This document shows, one piece after another, positions 44,067-52,208 of a stretch of DNA of 64,000 nucleotides (position 1 is the stretch's first letter; each line of letters begins with the position of its first letter). This stretch comes from Sphaerobacter sp. (lineage in GTDB: Bacteria; Chloroflexota; Chloroflexia; Thermomicrobiales; Thermomicrobiaceae): positions 1 through 64,000 of the forward strand of contig JASBVL010000008.1 of assembly GCA_029961075.1 (NCBI GenBank), written 5' to 3'. The position numbers were made by a program, and so were the translations under genes. The notes under the pieces were generated by a model. The model was not told where the DNA came from. It saw nothing but the letters and a program-made list of their open reading frames with translations, and made no database searches.

Positions 44067-44373
44067 CGGTGCCTTCTAGGTTCGCGGCGTGCCGGCGGAT
44101 GGCCCCTCCCGACCGTTCGGGTCTCACGGTCACGCCGCCCCACGTCGACCACGCGCCTGTCGTCGACGCCGTGCGTGCGAATTGCGTGCCAACCCTCCGT
44201 CGCGGCCGGCAGGCGTCGGACGCCGCGGGCGGAGCCCGTGTGGTACAGGTGGCCGTTCGTGTTAGGACCTCCGGTCGTTGACGGGTCGTGGAGCCGACGG
44301 CTACGGTTGGGGCGGGATGTCGCCCAGACGATGATCGCGGGCACGGTGGAGCGGCGACGTCGGGGGAAGGCTC
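44067..44373. other. Divergent intergenic region, mgtA / 44374 gene
   Basis: About 300 bp between divergent genes. I looked on the minus strand for an M-box (expected GGTGAGGCTCCT-like core) and found none. No strong promoter pair is seen on either strand. Confidence 0.5.
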
Positions 44374-44826
44374 ATGCGTGACCCGGCTGATGCCAACTAT
44401 GCCAACGGGAGCGGGCGGCGCAGTGCTGTCGATGTCGCGGAGGCCGACGAGGCGGTGCGGCGGGAGTTCGCCGCCCTGACCGGGTATCTGGCAACGCTGC
44501 GCGACCAGGCGGCGGTGCCGCCGCTGCCGTCGATCTCGACGGCGCTGGCCCCGAGCGGGCTGGAGGAGATCGCTCGCTGGTCCGTCGTGCTGCGGGGCGT
44601 GCGGCGGCTGACCGAAGTGGCGGAGCTGCGGGCCCACCTGCTGCGGCTGCCGCGCTGCATCAATGTGCGCGTGGTGGCCCTGTCGTCGCGGGAGATTCGC
44701 ATGGTGCTGACCGCGACGGCGCGCCTCGATCGAGCGCGGCTGGAGGAGCACATCGCGGACGGACTGCGGCAGCAGGGGTCAGCGGCGACGTTCGATGTGC
44801 TGCCGGCCGCGCAACCGGCGGTCTGA
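44374..44826 (+). CDS. Hypothetical protein paired with DUF4388 protein, 150 aa
   Basis: I do not recognise this family. ATG 44374 follows GGGGGAAGGCTC. No membrane segment. Residues 20-50 are helical (VDVAEADEAVRREFAALTGYL). Residues 62-140 read as an alpha-beta unit: LEEIARWSVVLRGVRRL, HLLRLPRCINVRVVALSSREIRMVLTA, LDRARLEEHIADGLRQQG. That layout resembles small ACT- or ferredoxin-like folds, but this is only an impression. The stop is 1 bp before the ATG of the DUF4388 gene, so the two are surely co-expressed. Confidence 0.7.
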   Translation: MRDPADANYANGSGRRSAVDVAEADEAVRREFAALTGYLATLRDQAAVPPLPSISTALAPSGLEEIARWSVVLRGVRRLTEVAELRAHLLRLPRCINVRVVALSSREIRMVLTATARLDRARLEEHIADGLRQQGSAATFDVLPAAQPAV

Positions 44827-44827
44827 C

Positions 44828-45559
44828 ATGGGCTTCTACGGCGACCTCGCGGACCTACCACTCGCGGACATCCTGCACGTCCTGTCGAGCCACGGGAAGT
44901 CGGGACGCCTGACGCTGAGCATCCCGACCGATGAGATCACGCTCGTCTTCTACCGCGGTCGCGTGGCGTCGGTGACGTCCGGCGATGTCAACCTGCGGAT
45001 TGGTCGCCTGCTGGTCGACCAGGGGTACATCACCGAGGATGACGTCGAGCAGGCCCTCGCGCTCCAGGCGGTGGACCCGCAGCGCACGCGGTTCGGCGAT
45101 GTCCTGGTCGAGCTCGGCCTGGTGACGCGCCAGCAGATCTTGAAGGCGGTGGCGGCGCAGTTTGAGGCGTCGCTGTTCCGGATCTTGATCCAGCCCGGCG
45201 GCACGTTCGTCTTCACGCCCGACGAGGTGGAGTGGGACACGCCGCTCGTCGAGGAGATCCGGATCGAGCCGATCGTGCTCAATGCGGTGCGCATGGCGGA
45301 CGAGTGGCTCGCCACGCACGCGATGCGGGATGTGGTCGCGCTGGCGGACGCGCCCTTCGTGCCGGAGACGCTGGATCAGCTCGACCGCGCCGAGCGGGAG
45401 GTGCTCCTCGCGGTGCTCAACGGCGCCACAACCCTCTACGAGGTGGCGGCGAAGACCGGCCGCGGGGCGGACCATCTCGATGAGGTGGTCGACCGGCTCG
45501 TCGCGCGCGGCCTCCTCACCCGCGCGACGACGCCGGAGCGGTCGGCGGCGCCGGACTAG
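44828..45559 (+). CDS. DUF4388 (PATAN-like) domain protein
   Basis: 243 aa, ATG 44828, 1 bp after the previous stop. Residues 1-60 match DUF4388/PATAN: GFYGDLADLPLADILHVLSS, GRLTLSI, ITLVFYRGRVASVTSG. A middle part (LGRLLVDQGYITEDDVEQAL and VLVELGLVTRQQILKAV) holds two copies of a T2SS-E N-like helical motif. The C-terminal 75 residues (PETLDQLDRAEREVLLAVLNGATTLYEVAAKTG) look like a winged-helix. Such proteins are linked to gene regulation or two-component scaffolds, including pattern formation in cyanobacteria. A relative lies at 54.2 kb. Confidence 0.85.
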   Translation: MGFYGDLADLPLADILHVLSSHGKSGRLTLSIPTDEITLVFYRGRVASVTSGDVNLRIGRLLVDQGYITEDDVEQALALQAVDPQRTRFGDVLVELGLVTRQQILKAVAAQFEASLFRILIQPGGTFVFTPDEVEWDTPLVEEIRIEPIVLNAVRMADEWLATHAMRDVVALADAPFVPETLDQLDRAEREVLLAVLNGATTLYEVAAKTGRGADHLDEVVDRLVARGLLTRATTPERSAAPD

Positions 45560-45575
45560 GCGGCCGTCGCGCCGA

Positions 45576-46283
45576 TCAGGCGCTGCCGCGACGCTTGGGC
45601 CGGCCGCTGTCGGTCAGCACGGCGCCGAGGATGCGGGCGCCGACGCGATCGAGGGCGTCCTTCGCGCGCTGGGCGGCCGCGCGCTTGGTCTTCCCGGAGC
45701 GAATCAGGAGCAGGACAGCGTCCACCCGCGGCGCGATGGCGAGTGCGTCGCCGACATCCGGCAGCGGCGGGGTGTCGACGACGACGAAGTCGGCGTCGTC
45801 GCGGAGCCGCGCGAGGAGTGTCGCGCAGCGGTCGCTGCCGAGGAGGTCCGCCGGGAGCGGGCCGCCGGCCTGGGCTACGTGCCCGGCGGTGAGCAGGGTC
45901 AGCCCGGCGATGCCGGTCTCGACCAGCGGAAGGGCCGCCCCCGGGTCGCCCGCGGCGAGCCACTCGGCCAGCCCGGTCTCGTTCGGCAGGCGGAAGCGCT
46001 CGTGGAGCCGCGGCTGCCGCAGGTTGGCATCCACCAGCACCACACTGTCGCCGCCGAGCGCGAGCGCGGCCGCCAGGTTGGCCGCGGCCTCCGCGTGCTG
46101 GCCGCCGGTGCCGGCATCGACGATCGCCACCGCGCGCACGGGCGGCTCGACGCGCGCGAACTTCACGGTCGCCCGGAGGGACCGGTAGGCCTCGGCGACC
46201 GGCGAGGCCGGATCCGTCACCAGCACCAGGTCAACACTGTTCGCGCGCGGCTGGCGCTCGGCCCGCTCCTGAATCTGGCTCAC
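45576..46283 (-). CDS. CpsD/CapB-like ATPase with degenerate Walker A
   Basis: Relative of bacterial tyrosine kinases and Wzz-partner ATPases of capsule export, 235 aa; GTG 46283 follows AAAGGAG. The core is recognisable: PVAEAYRSLRATVKFA, then AANLAAALALGGDSVVLVDANLRQPRLH (Walker A') and FVVVDTPPLPDVGD (Walker B). The Walker A site, normally PGEGKST, reads TGGQHAE (residues about 59-65), so the catalytic Lys and Ser/Thr are gone. No tyrosine cluster ends the chain. It probably keeps a structural or regulatory role with the Wzz proteins just upstream on the same strand. Confidence 0.85.
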   Translation of the reverse strand: MSQIQERAERQPRANSVDLVLVTDPASPVAEAYRSLRATVKFARVEPPVRAVAIVDAGTGGQHAEAAANLAAALALGGDSVVLVDANLRQPRLHERFRLPNETGLAEWLAAGDPGAALPLVETGIAGLTLLTAGHVAQAGGPLPADLLGSDRCATLLARLRDDADFVVVDTPPLPDVGDALAIAPRVDAVLLLIRSGKTKRAAAQRAKDALDRVGARILGAVLTDSGRPKRRGSA

Positions 46284-46325
46284 CCCCGGTTCTCCTTTCT
46301 CGGGTCGCGTCGACTTCGTCGCGGG

Positions 46326-47009
46326 TCAACCGCGCGGGATGCCGGCCACCGTCGGCAGCGCCAGGTAGCGCTCGACATCCTCCTCGGTGCGGAGCGTGTC
46401 GTCGAGGTACTCGCCCGCGAAGGTGAGGAGGACCCCGAGGACCAGGCCGAGCAGCAGGGCGGCCGCGGTGTGCAGCTTCACCCGCGGCCCGATCGGCGTG
46501 GTCGGTGCGCTGGGCGTATCGAGCTGCTCGATGCGCACGGTGCCGCGCTTCTGCCCGTCGGCCCCGCCGGGGTACTCGGCGACGATCTGGTTGTTCTCCT
46601 CCTCGGATCGTGCGACGAAGGCGGCCGCCAGCGCGTTCACGACCGCGGCGGCGCGCTCCGGGTCGGTGTCGGTGACGACGATCTGCACGACGTTGCTGTC
46701 GGGTGTGCGGCCGACGGCCAGGCCGCGCATGGCCTGGCCCGGGTCGATGTCGAGCCCCGCGCGGCGGAGCGCATCGGCAACGAAGTTCCAGTTGTTGATG
46801 AGGTCGCCGTACGAGGCGAGGCGGTTCTTGGCGTACAGGTCGAGCCAGTAGTCGGGTGGCTCGGCGATGGCCATGAGGCGGGCGCTGACCTGATAGGTGC
46901 GGGGCTGGGACACGCTGTAGCCGTAGGCCACCGCCGCGGCGATCACGGCCGCGGCCAGTACCAGCCACCAGCGACGCAGCACGATCAGCGCGTACTCCTC
47001 CGGCCTCAC
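46326..47009 (-). CDS. Wzz/chain-length determinant family protein
   Basis: Polysaccharide co-polymerase-like membrane protein, 227 aa. GTG 47009 overlaps the preceding stop as GTGA and has AGGAGGG upstream. It has a classical layout: N-terminal helix (WWLVLAAAVIAAAVAYGYSV, residues 14-33), periplasmic coiled region with VVQIVVTDTDPERAAAVVNALA, and a C-terminal helix LLGLVLGVLLTFAGEYLDDTL. The proline-rich segment before the last helix is short. It is the second of two tandem Wzz genes. It would set exopolysaccharide chain length with the ATPase-like protein downstream. Confidence 0.85.
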   Translation of the reverse strand: MRPEEYALIVLRRWWLVLAAAVIAAAVAYGYSVSQPRTYQVSARLMAIAEPPDYWLDLYAKNRLASYGDLINNWNFVADALRRAGLDIDPGQAMRGLAVGRTPDSNVVQIVVTDTDPERAAAVVNALAAAFVARSEEENNQIVAEYPGGADGQKRGTVRIEQLDTPSAPTTPIGPRVKLHTAAALLLGLVLGVLLTFAGEYLDDTLRTEEDVERYLALPTVAGIPRG

Positions 47010-47710
47010 CGGGCCCTCCTCTCGTTCGGGATCGTGCCGATGACCGGCAGATCCAGCGCGGCGGCTACCATCTCGGGCGAGCGCAGCGTGTCGTCCAGGT
47101 AGTCGACCAGGAAGGCGATGAGCAGCCCCGCGAAGAGCCCGACGATGACCTGGAGCGCCAGGAGAAGCAACTGGCGCTGGGTGTTGGCGACGGCCGTCTC
47201 GGGTAACTCCACCGGTGCCACGATGGCGGCTGTCTGCGCGTCGGGAAAGTTGAAATACTCCGCGGCCTTCTGCTCCAGGGTGGCCCCCGCGGCCCGGGCA
47301 AGCATGACGGCCCGGTCGGGGTCGCGGGAGGTGACGTGGATCGAGAGGATGCGGTTGATCCGCTCCGAGCTGATCGAGCCCTGGATCTCGCCGGGCGAGA
47401 CGTCGGCGCCGTCGCTGGCGACGAGCATGCGCGAGACGTCGTTGGCAAAGACGTTGCCGCGCACCACCTCGACCAGGTCGTCGAGCAGGTACTCGCTGGA
47501 GAGGTAGGCGTAGTAGCCGTCGTAGCGGAAGAACGCCGGATCGGCCGGCGCTGGCTCGGGCGCACGGGTGACGGCGAGCCGGACGGTGGCGGTGTAGGTG
47601 GTCGGGGCCTGGGAGGCCTGGTAGAGCACGGCGGCCAGCACGAGCAGCGGCACCACCACCACGAAGGGCCAGCGCCTCCGGAGCACACTCAGATAATCGA
47701 CTAACTCCAC
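47006..47710 (-). CDS. Wzz/chain-length determinant family protein
   Basis: First of the tandem Wzz pair, 234 aa. GTG 47710 overlaps the end of the glycosyltransferase gene by 10 bp. N-terminal helix PFVVVVPLLVLAAVLYQAS, periplasmic part (residues 35-180) with the family's IHVTSRDPDRAVMLARAAG, and C-terminal helix LLALQVIVGLFAGLLIAFLVDYLDD. Clear paralogy with the next gene at both ends, but the periplasmic domains differ, so the pair may form a mixed oligomer. Confidence 0.85.
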   Translation of the reverse strand: MELVDYLSVLRRRWPFVVVVPLLVLAAVLYQASQAPTTYTATVRLAVTRAPEPAPADPAFFRYDGYYAYLSSEYLLDDLVEVVRGNVFANDVSRMLVASDGADVSPGEIQGSISSERINRILSIHVTSRDPDRAVMLARAAGATLEQKAAEYFNFPDAQTAAIVAPVELPETAVANTQRQLLLLALQVIVGLFAGLLIAFLVDYLDDTLRSPEMVAAALDLPVIGTIPNERRAR

Positions 47711-48849
47711 GTGACGACCTCCGTCGAGTGCGAGGCCAGCGAGGCCCGGCGCGCGGCCAACCGCTCGGTGACGAAGTCAGCGATCTCCCGCTGGAAGCGC
47801 GCCCGGCTGAAGCGTGCGGCGTGTGCGACGATCTGCTCCGGGGAGAATGATACCTGCTCGAAGCGCCGCACGGCGTCGATCAGCGCGGCGGGCGTCTGGG
47901 GGGCGAAGAGGACCCCGGTGACGCCGTCGATGACCGTATCGAGCGCGCCACCGGCAGCCAGGGCGATCGCCGGGCGCCCCGACGCCTGGACTTCCACCTG
48001 GGCGATGCCGAAGTCGTCTTCGGCGGGAAAGACCGCGGCGCGGCAGCGCGCGTAGAGGCGGTACTTCTCCTCGTCGGAGAGGGCGCCCAGGAACTCGATG
48101 GTGGGGCCGGCAATGCGCTCCAGGTCCGGGCGGGCGCGTCCCTCGCCGACGATCTTCAGCGGCAGGCGAAGCGCGTTGAACGCCTCGATCGCGATGTCGA
48201 TACGCTTGTAGGGCACCAGCCGCGAGACGAGCAGGAAGTAGTCGCCGACCTGGGATGGGGCGACGGGCTGGGCACCGTCGGTGTCGACCGGCGGGAAGAT
48301 CACAGTCGCCTCGCGCCCCCAGAAGTCGGCGATGCGCCGGGCCACGGCGGTGGAGTTGGCGATGAAGTGGTCCACCCGGCGGCTGGTGGCCACGTCCCAG
48401 CGGCGTAACGCGGCGAGCAACGGGGGGAGGAGGCGGCGCAGACCGCTGCCGAGCCGCTCGCGCTCGGCGTAGCGGCGGAAGTCCCAGGCGAAGCGCATCG
48501 GGCTGTGGCAGTAGCAGATGTGGAGTGCGCCGGGAGGTGTCGGCACCCCCTTGGCCCAGGCGCTGCTGGAGCTCAGGATCAGGTCGAACCCGTCAAGGCG
48601 CAGGCGCTGGAAGGCGAGCGGGTAGAGCGGGAGGTACACCTGGTGGCGCTGATGCACCGCGGGTAGCCGTTGCATGAACGAGGGGCGGATATCCCACGAG
48701 CGGTACGCCTGCGGCATGAGGTCGGGCGCGTAGATCGACGTAAACACGGGCGCGTCCGGATACAGGTCGTGAAGCGCCTCGAGCACCCGCTCCGCCCCGC
48801 CGTACTGGTTGAGGTAGTCATGGACCAGTGCCACGCGCTGTTCTGGCAT
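47701..48849 (-). CDS. Glycosyltransferase family 4
   Basis: GT-B retaining glycosyltransferase, 382 aa, cytoplasmic or membrane-associated. ATG 48849 (MPEQRVALVHDYL) has GGGGGA upstream; the frame is open 29 codons further without support. Motifs: N-terminal HDYLNQYGGAERVLEAL, acceptor part ICYCHSPMRFAWD, sugar-nucleotide part YFLLVSRLVPYKRIDIAIEAF, and the E-x7-E like segment FPAEDDFGIAQVEVQASGRP. HSPMR and GGAERV stretches resemble mannosyltransferases (WbaZ-like). It likely adds a sugar in exopolysaccharide repeat-unit assembly. Confidence 0.92.
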   Translation of the reverse strand: MPEQRVALVHDYLNQYGGAERVLEALHDLYPDAPVFTSIYAPDLMPQAYRSWDIRPSFMQRLPAVHQRHQVYLPLYPLAFQRLRLDGFDLILSSSSAWAKGVPTPPGALHICYCHSPMRFAWDFRRYAERERLGSGLRRLLPPLLAALRRWDVATSRRVDHFIANSTAVARRIADFWGREATVIFPPVDTDGAQPVAPSQVGDYFLLVSRLVPYKRIDIAIEAFNALRLPLKIVGEGRARPDLERIAGPTIEFLGALSDEEKYRLYARCRAAVFPAEDDFGIAQVEVQASGRPAIALAAGGALDTVIDGVTGVLFAPQTPAALIDAVRRFEQVSFSPEQIVAHAARFSRARFQREIADFVTERLAARRASLASHSTEVVTWS

Positions 48850-48979
48850 GACCGTCGCGTCCCCCTGCGATCCCCCCAAGGTGGGGCCGATCGACGCCAC
48901 GGGGCTAAGGATACACGCTCCCCTGGGCGGCGCCACCGGGGCGGGGCGCGGCCGCCGCGCGCGGCTCGTCTGCTGTGTC

Positions 48980-49564
48980 TCACTCGATCACGCGGCGCAT
49001 GATCGGCCGACGCGGCGAGCGCCCTGCCACCTCGCTGAAGCCGGCCTGGGCGAAGGTTGCGGCAATCCCGGTGAAGGCCGACCCCGCGTCGATGCGGCCA
49101 TCCTCGACATCGACCGGATAGGCTTCGACGATGCGGGCGCCGCGGGAGGCGGCGAACTCGACCGCGGCTTCCATGAGGGGCCGCAGCAGGCCGCGACGGC
49201 GATAGGTGCGGGCGACGTAGAAGCAGACGATGGATCAGACCGGCTCGTCATCCACCCGCTTGAGGGTGCACGAGCGCTCCAGCGCGGGATAGCGCTCGCG
49301 CGGCGCGACGGCGCACCAGGCGACGGGCTCATCTCCGACGTAGGCGAGGAGCCCGGGCTGGTCACCCGCGGCGACGATCGCGGCGAGGCCGGCGCGCCGC
49401 CCGGCGGCGGTCTGCCGGCTGAACTCGGCGCGGCTGAGCCGCCACCACATACACCAGCAGCCGGCAGTGGCACCGCGAGGGCCAAACAGGCGCTCGAGGT
49501 CCGGCCAACGGTCCGGCGTCGCGGGACGCACGTCGATCGGGCTGGACGCTGAGGGGGAGGGCAT
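48980..49564 (-). pseudogene. GNAT N-acetyltransferase with in-frame TGA
   Basis: One continuous frame from ATG 49564 (GAGGAG upstream) to 48980 is broken only by TGA at 49237-49235. Before it: PSPSASSPIDVRPATPDRW ... ALERSCTLKRVDDEPV. After it: SIVCFYVARTYRRRGLLRPL (the acetyl-CoA binding R-x2-R-x-G region) to RPIMRRVIE. In related acetyltransferases the stop position is a Trp (VDDxPVWSI), so a single TGG to TGA change accounts for it. About 194 aa if read through. TGA is a normal stop in the neighbours, so recoding is unlikely. Confidence 0.8.
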
Positions 49565-49639
49565 GCCGCTGCTCCTCTCGCTGGCCCGGGGGTGCACTGC
49601 TTGGCGCGGCTGGCAACGCGTGCGGCGGCACCGCTTGCC

Positions 49640-49671
49640 CCTAACCGATCGCCCGCCTACCATTGGTTAGG
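49640..49671. promoter_or_regulatory. Inverted repeat, candidate operator of the CGNR regulator
   Basis: CCTAACCGAT (49640-49649) and ATTGGTTAGG (49662-49671) are inverted copies matching at 9 of 10 positions, centred 22 bp apart (two helical turns). They lie between the divergent acetyltransferase pseudogene and the CGNR regulator gene. Confidence 0.5.
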
Positions 49672-49733
49672 AGCATCATCGAGCGCGCCGGCGGTGTCAA
49701 GCGCGTGGCCCCAGGGCCCGGGAGGAGCGGCGA

Positions 49734-50384
49734 TTGGCCATGCAGCCAGCGAGCCAAGCAAGCAGCACGGGCTTCAAGCGTGTCGGGGGCGCGGTCTGCC
49801 TCGACTTCGCGAACACCCGCGCGAATCGCGACACGGAGGCGCCGAAGGAGTACCTGCACAGCTACGCGGATCTCGTCGCCTGGGCCGGGGCGGTGGGCGT
49901 CCTGAGCGCGTCTGCGTGCCAGGCACTGCTCGCCGCGGCGCGGGCGCGCCCGTCTGAGGCGGACGAAACGCTGGCCGCGGCGCGGAAGCTGCGCGAGGCA
50001 ATCTACGGGATCTTCTCCCGGATCGCGACGGGTGAGCCCGCGCCAACGCCCGACCTGGAGACGCTGAACGCGGCGCTGGCGCGCGCCATGAGCCGGGCGC
50101 GGGTGGCACCCCAGCCCGGGGGCGGCTTCGGTTGGGCATGGGCCGCTGAGCCGGACGCGCTGGACCCGATGCTCTGGGCGGTGGCGCGATCGGCGGCCGA
50201 GCTGCTCACCTCGCCGCTGCTAGACAGGGTGCGGGAGTGCGCCGGCCATCCCTGCGGCTGGCTCTTCCTCGACATGAGCCGGAATCGGAGCCGACGCTGG
50301 TGCGACATGCGCGACTGCGGCAACCGCGCCAAGGCCCGCCGCCACTACCAGCGCGTTCGCGCCGCCCGCGCCGCGCCGCGCTGA
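49734..50384 (+). CDS. CGNR zinc-finger regulator with ABATE domain
   Basis: Probable transcription regulator, 216 aa. TTG 49734 has GGAGGAG 6 nt upstream; ATG at 49740 is two codons in and equally possible. An N-terminal ABATE domain opens with GGAVCLDFANTRANR; a C-terminal CGNR zinc finger reads CGWLFLDMSRNRSRRWCDM followed by RDCGNRAKARRHYQR, with ligand cysteines CAGHPCGW..., CDM and CGN. It stands divergently from an acetyltransferase gene, a common regulator-target layout, with a candidate operator between. It interrupts the minus-strand exopolysaccharide genes, suggesting a later insertion. Confidence 0.88.
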   Translation: MAMQPASQASSTGFKRVGGAVCLDFANTRANRDTEAPKEYLHSYADLVAWAGAVGVLSASACQALLAAARARPSEADETLAAARKLREAIYGIFSRIATGEPAPTPDLETLNAALARAMSRARVAPQPGGGFGWAWAAEPDALDPMLWAVARSAAELLTSPLLDRVRECAGHPCGWLFLDMSRNRSRRWCDMRDCGNRAKARRHYQRVRAARAAPR

Positions 50385-50402
50385 GCGCCGCGCGGGCACG
50401 CT

Positions 50403-50494
50403 CGCCCACGCCGACCTTGCCATCGGTCGGTCCCGGCTCGAGCGAGCGGCCGGGGATGGCTGCCAGCGCGATGGACCCAAGGTCGGCGTGGGCG
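50403..50494. terminator. Long inverted repeat between convergent genes
   Basis: A perfect 17-bp inverted repeat (50403-50419 and 50478-50494) encloses 58 bp, inside which GCCATC (50419-50424) can pair with GATGGC (50455-50460). The right arm ends at the stop codon of the sugar-transferase gene. Probably a structured bidirectional terminator, but unusually large. Confidence 0.5.
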
Positions 50495-52018
50495 CTAATA
50501 GGCGCCCCGCCCCAGGAGCACCGCCGGGATGGTGCGCAGGATCAGCTTGATGTCGAGCCAGGGGGACCAGTTCTCGGCGTAGTAGAGATCGAGCTTGACC
50601 ATCTCATCGAAGGTGAGGTCGCTGCGCCCGTTGACCTGCCAGAGACCGGTCAGGCCCGGGGTGACGAGCAGGCGCTGGTAGTGCCAGTCCGCGTACGCCG
50701 CCACCTCTGACGGCACCTGCGGGCGCGGCCCGACCACGCTCATATCCCCTAGCAGCACGTTGATGAACTGCGGGAGCTCATCCAGCGAGGTGCGGCGGAG
50801 GATGCGCCCGACGCGCGTCACGCGCGGGTCGTCCTTCAGCTTGAAGAGGAGGCCGTCCTTGGGCGTGGCCAGCCGCATCAGCTCGGCCTTCTTCTGCTCG
50901 GCGTCCTGGCACATGGAGCGGAACTTGTAGAGCGTGAAGCGTCGCCCGTCCTTGCCGACGCGCTCCTGCCCGAAGAGGACCGGCCCCTCGGAGTCCAGCT
51001 TGATCGCGAGGGCGATCAGGAGCATGAGCGGCGCGCAGAGGGTGAGCACGGTCGTGGCGATCACGATGTCCATGGCGCGCTTGACGGCGTAGTTCCAGCC
51101 CCGGATCCGCGCCTCTTTGATCTCGATCAGGGCGAGGCCGGCGACCTCGTTCACGCGCACGCGGTCGAGGGACAGCTCGAACAGGTCGGGCACGACCAGG
51201 AACGGCACGTCGTCCTGCCGGCACTGCGCGATCACCTGGGTGACGCGCTGGTGGGCCGTCGGCGGGAGGGCGATCATCACCTCGTCGACCTCGTGCCGGT
51301 GCAGGATCTCGGGCAGGTCGGCCAGGCGGCCGAGATACGGCGGGCGCTCGACGCGGCGCTCGGTGGCGATGCCCCAGTCGTCGTCGACGGGCACGTCATC
51401 GACCACGCCGACGACGCGGTAGCCGAGCTGGGGCTGGTTGTAGATGTACTGCATCAGCCGCTGGCCGGCTCGCCCGGCGCCCACAATCAGCACCCGCTCA
51501 ACCCCGATGCCCCGGCGCCAGAGCAGCTCGCGACCGACGCGCACGGCCAGGCGCTTGGTCAGGAGCAGCGCGATCATCAGGAGCCAGGCGTAGATGAAGA
51601 TCAGCCGAGAGGGGTAGAACCGCTGCAAGAAGCTGTAGAGGATCAGGATCGCCATGGCCGTCGTGCTGCCGCTGACGACGGTCGAGGCCTCGTCGAGGAA
51701 GCTGGTCCAGCGCGGCAGGCGATAGAGGCCGCGCAGGTGGTAGATGAGAACCGAAATGACCACCAGGAGGGCGGCCTTGCCGAGGAAGAAGTCGAAGGGT
51801 TGCGCGAACCCGGGCAGGACCGCGCCGCCCAACTCGAGCCGGTAGCGCAGCCAGTAGGCCAGCGCGAAGGCGAGGAGCACCAGGGCCGCGTCGGTGCCGG
51901 CCCGGAGGAGCTGCGCCAGCCAGCGCGGCTCCCGCCGCGTGCTGGCGGGCTCCCGCTCGGGCCCGACGGTGCGCGCCGGTGCGTCCGCTGTCGTGTCCTG
52001 GTCTGTCCGCGCTGCCAT
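50495..52018 (-). CDS. Polyprenyl-phosphate sugar phosphotransferase (WbaP/WcaJ-like)
   Basis: Initiates exopolysaccharide synthesis by moving a sugar-1-phosphate onto undecaprenyl phosphate; integral membrane. 507 aa from ATG 52018, AAGGAGG 11 nt upstream. Residues 45-170 hold four or five helices, 175-310 a CoA-binding-like Rossmann segment ([17 protein letters not shown]), one helix at 335-355, then the catalytic domain: [58 protein letters not shown] and VVGPRP. Full-length family architecture. It is the first enzyme of the pathway served by the GT4, Wzz and ATPase-like genes downstream. Confidence 0.93.
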   Translation of the reverse strand: MAARTDQDTTADAPARTVGPEREPASTRREPRWLAQLLRAGTDAALVLLAFALAYWLRYRLELGGAVLPGFAQPFDFFLGKAALLVVISVLIYHLRGLYRLPRWTSFLDEASTVVSGSTTAMAILILYSFLQRFYPSRLIFIYAWLLMIALLLTKRLAVRVGRELLWRRGIGVERVLIVGAGRAGQRLMQYIYNQPQLGYRVVGVVDDVPVDDDWGIATERRVERPPYLGRLADLPEILHRHEVDEVMIALPPTAHQRVTQVIAQCRQDDVPFLVVPDLFELSLDRVRVNEVAGLALIEIKEARIRGWNYAVKRAMDIVIATTVLTLCAPLMLLIALAIKLDSEGPVLFGQERVGKDGRRFTLYKFRSMCQDAEQKKAELMRLATPKDGLLFKLKDDPRVTRVGRILRRTSLDELPQFINVLLGDMSVVGPRPQVPSEVAAYADWHYQRLLVTPGLTGLWQVNGRSDLTFDEMVKLDLYYAENWSPWLDIKLILRTIPAVLLGRGAY

Positions 52019-52067
52019 GTGCGCTTGCGCCTCCTTGCGTCTTCCCCCTGGCAACGCAGCAGGCCGA

Positions 52068-52076
52068 AGTATAGCA
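52068..52076 (-). promoter_or_regulatory. Extended -10 promoter (TGC-TATACT) for the sugar transferase
   Basis: Minus-strand TGC plus TATACT, about 50 nt upstream of the ATG; shares CTCTGCTATACTT with the comM promoter. Confidence 0.55.
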
Positions 52077-52163
52077 GAGGGGTCGGCTCCGGCCGTGCCG
52101 CTGCGCGTCCGTTCGTCTTCAGCGGCCTGGGGCGCGCCGAAGGGAGCGGTCTCCGATGGGCTG

Positions 52164-52172
52164 TGCTAAGAT
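52164..52172 (+). promoter_or_regulatory. Extended -10 promoter (TGC-TAAGAT) for the HIT-Nudix gene
   Basis: TGC directly before TAAGAT, 36 nt upstream of ATG 52209. No -35 match. Confidence 0.45.
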
Positions 52173-52208
52173 CAGCTCCAGCGACGGATCGTGGCGCGGG
52201 ATGGGTTG

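Noticed and set aside
44067-44373. Possible M-box Mg riboswitch before mgtA
   Set aside because: Searched the minus-strand leader for the conserved GGTGAGGCTCCT-like core and downstream GCC/CAGCACC blocks; none found.
49235-49237. Selenocysteine or Trp recoding at the GNAT TGA
   Set aside because: TGA is used as the stop of many intact genes here, no SECIS-like stem follows at the right spot, and relatives carry Trp, not Cys or Sec.
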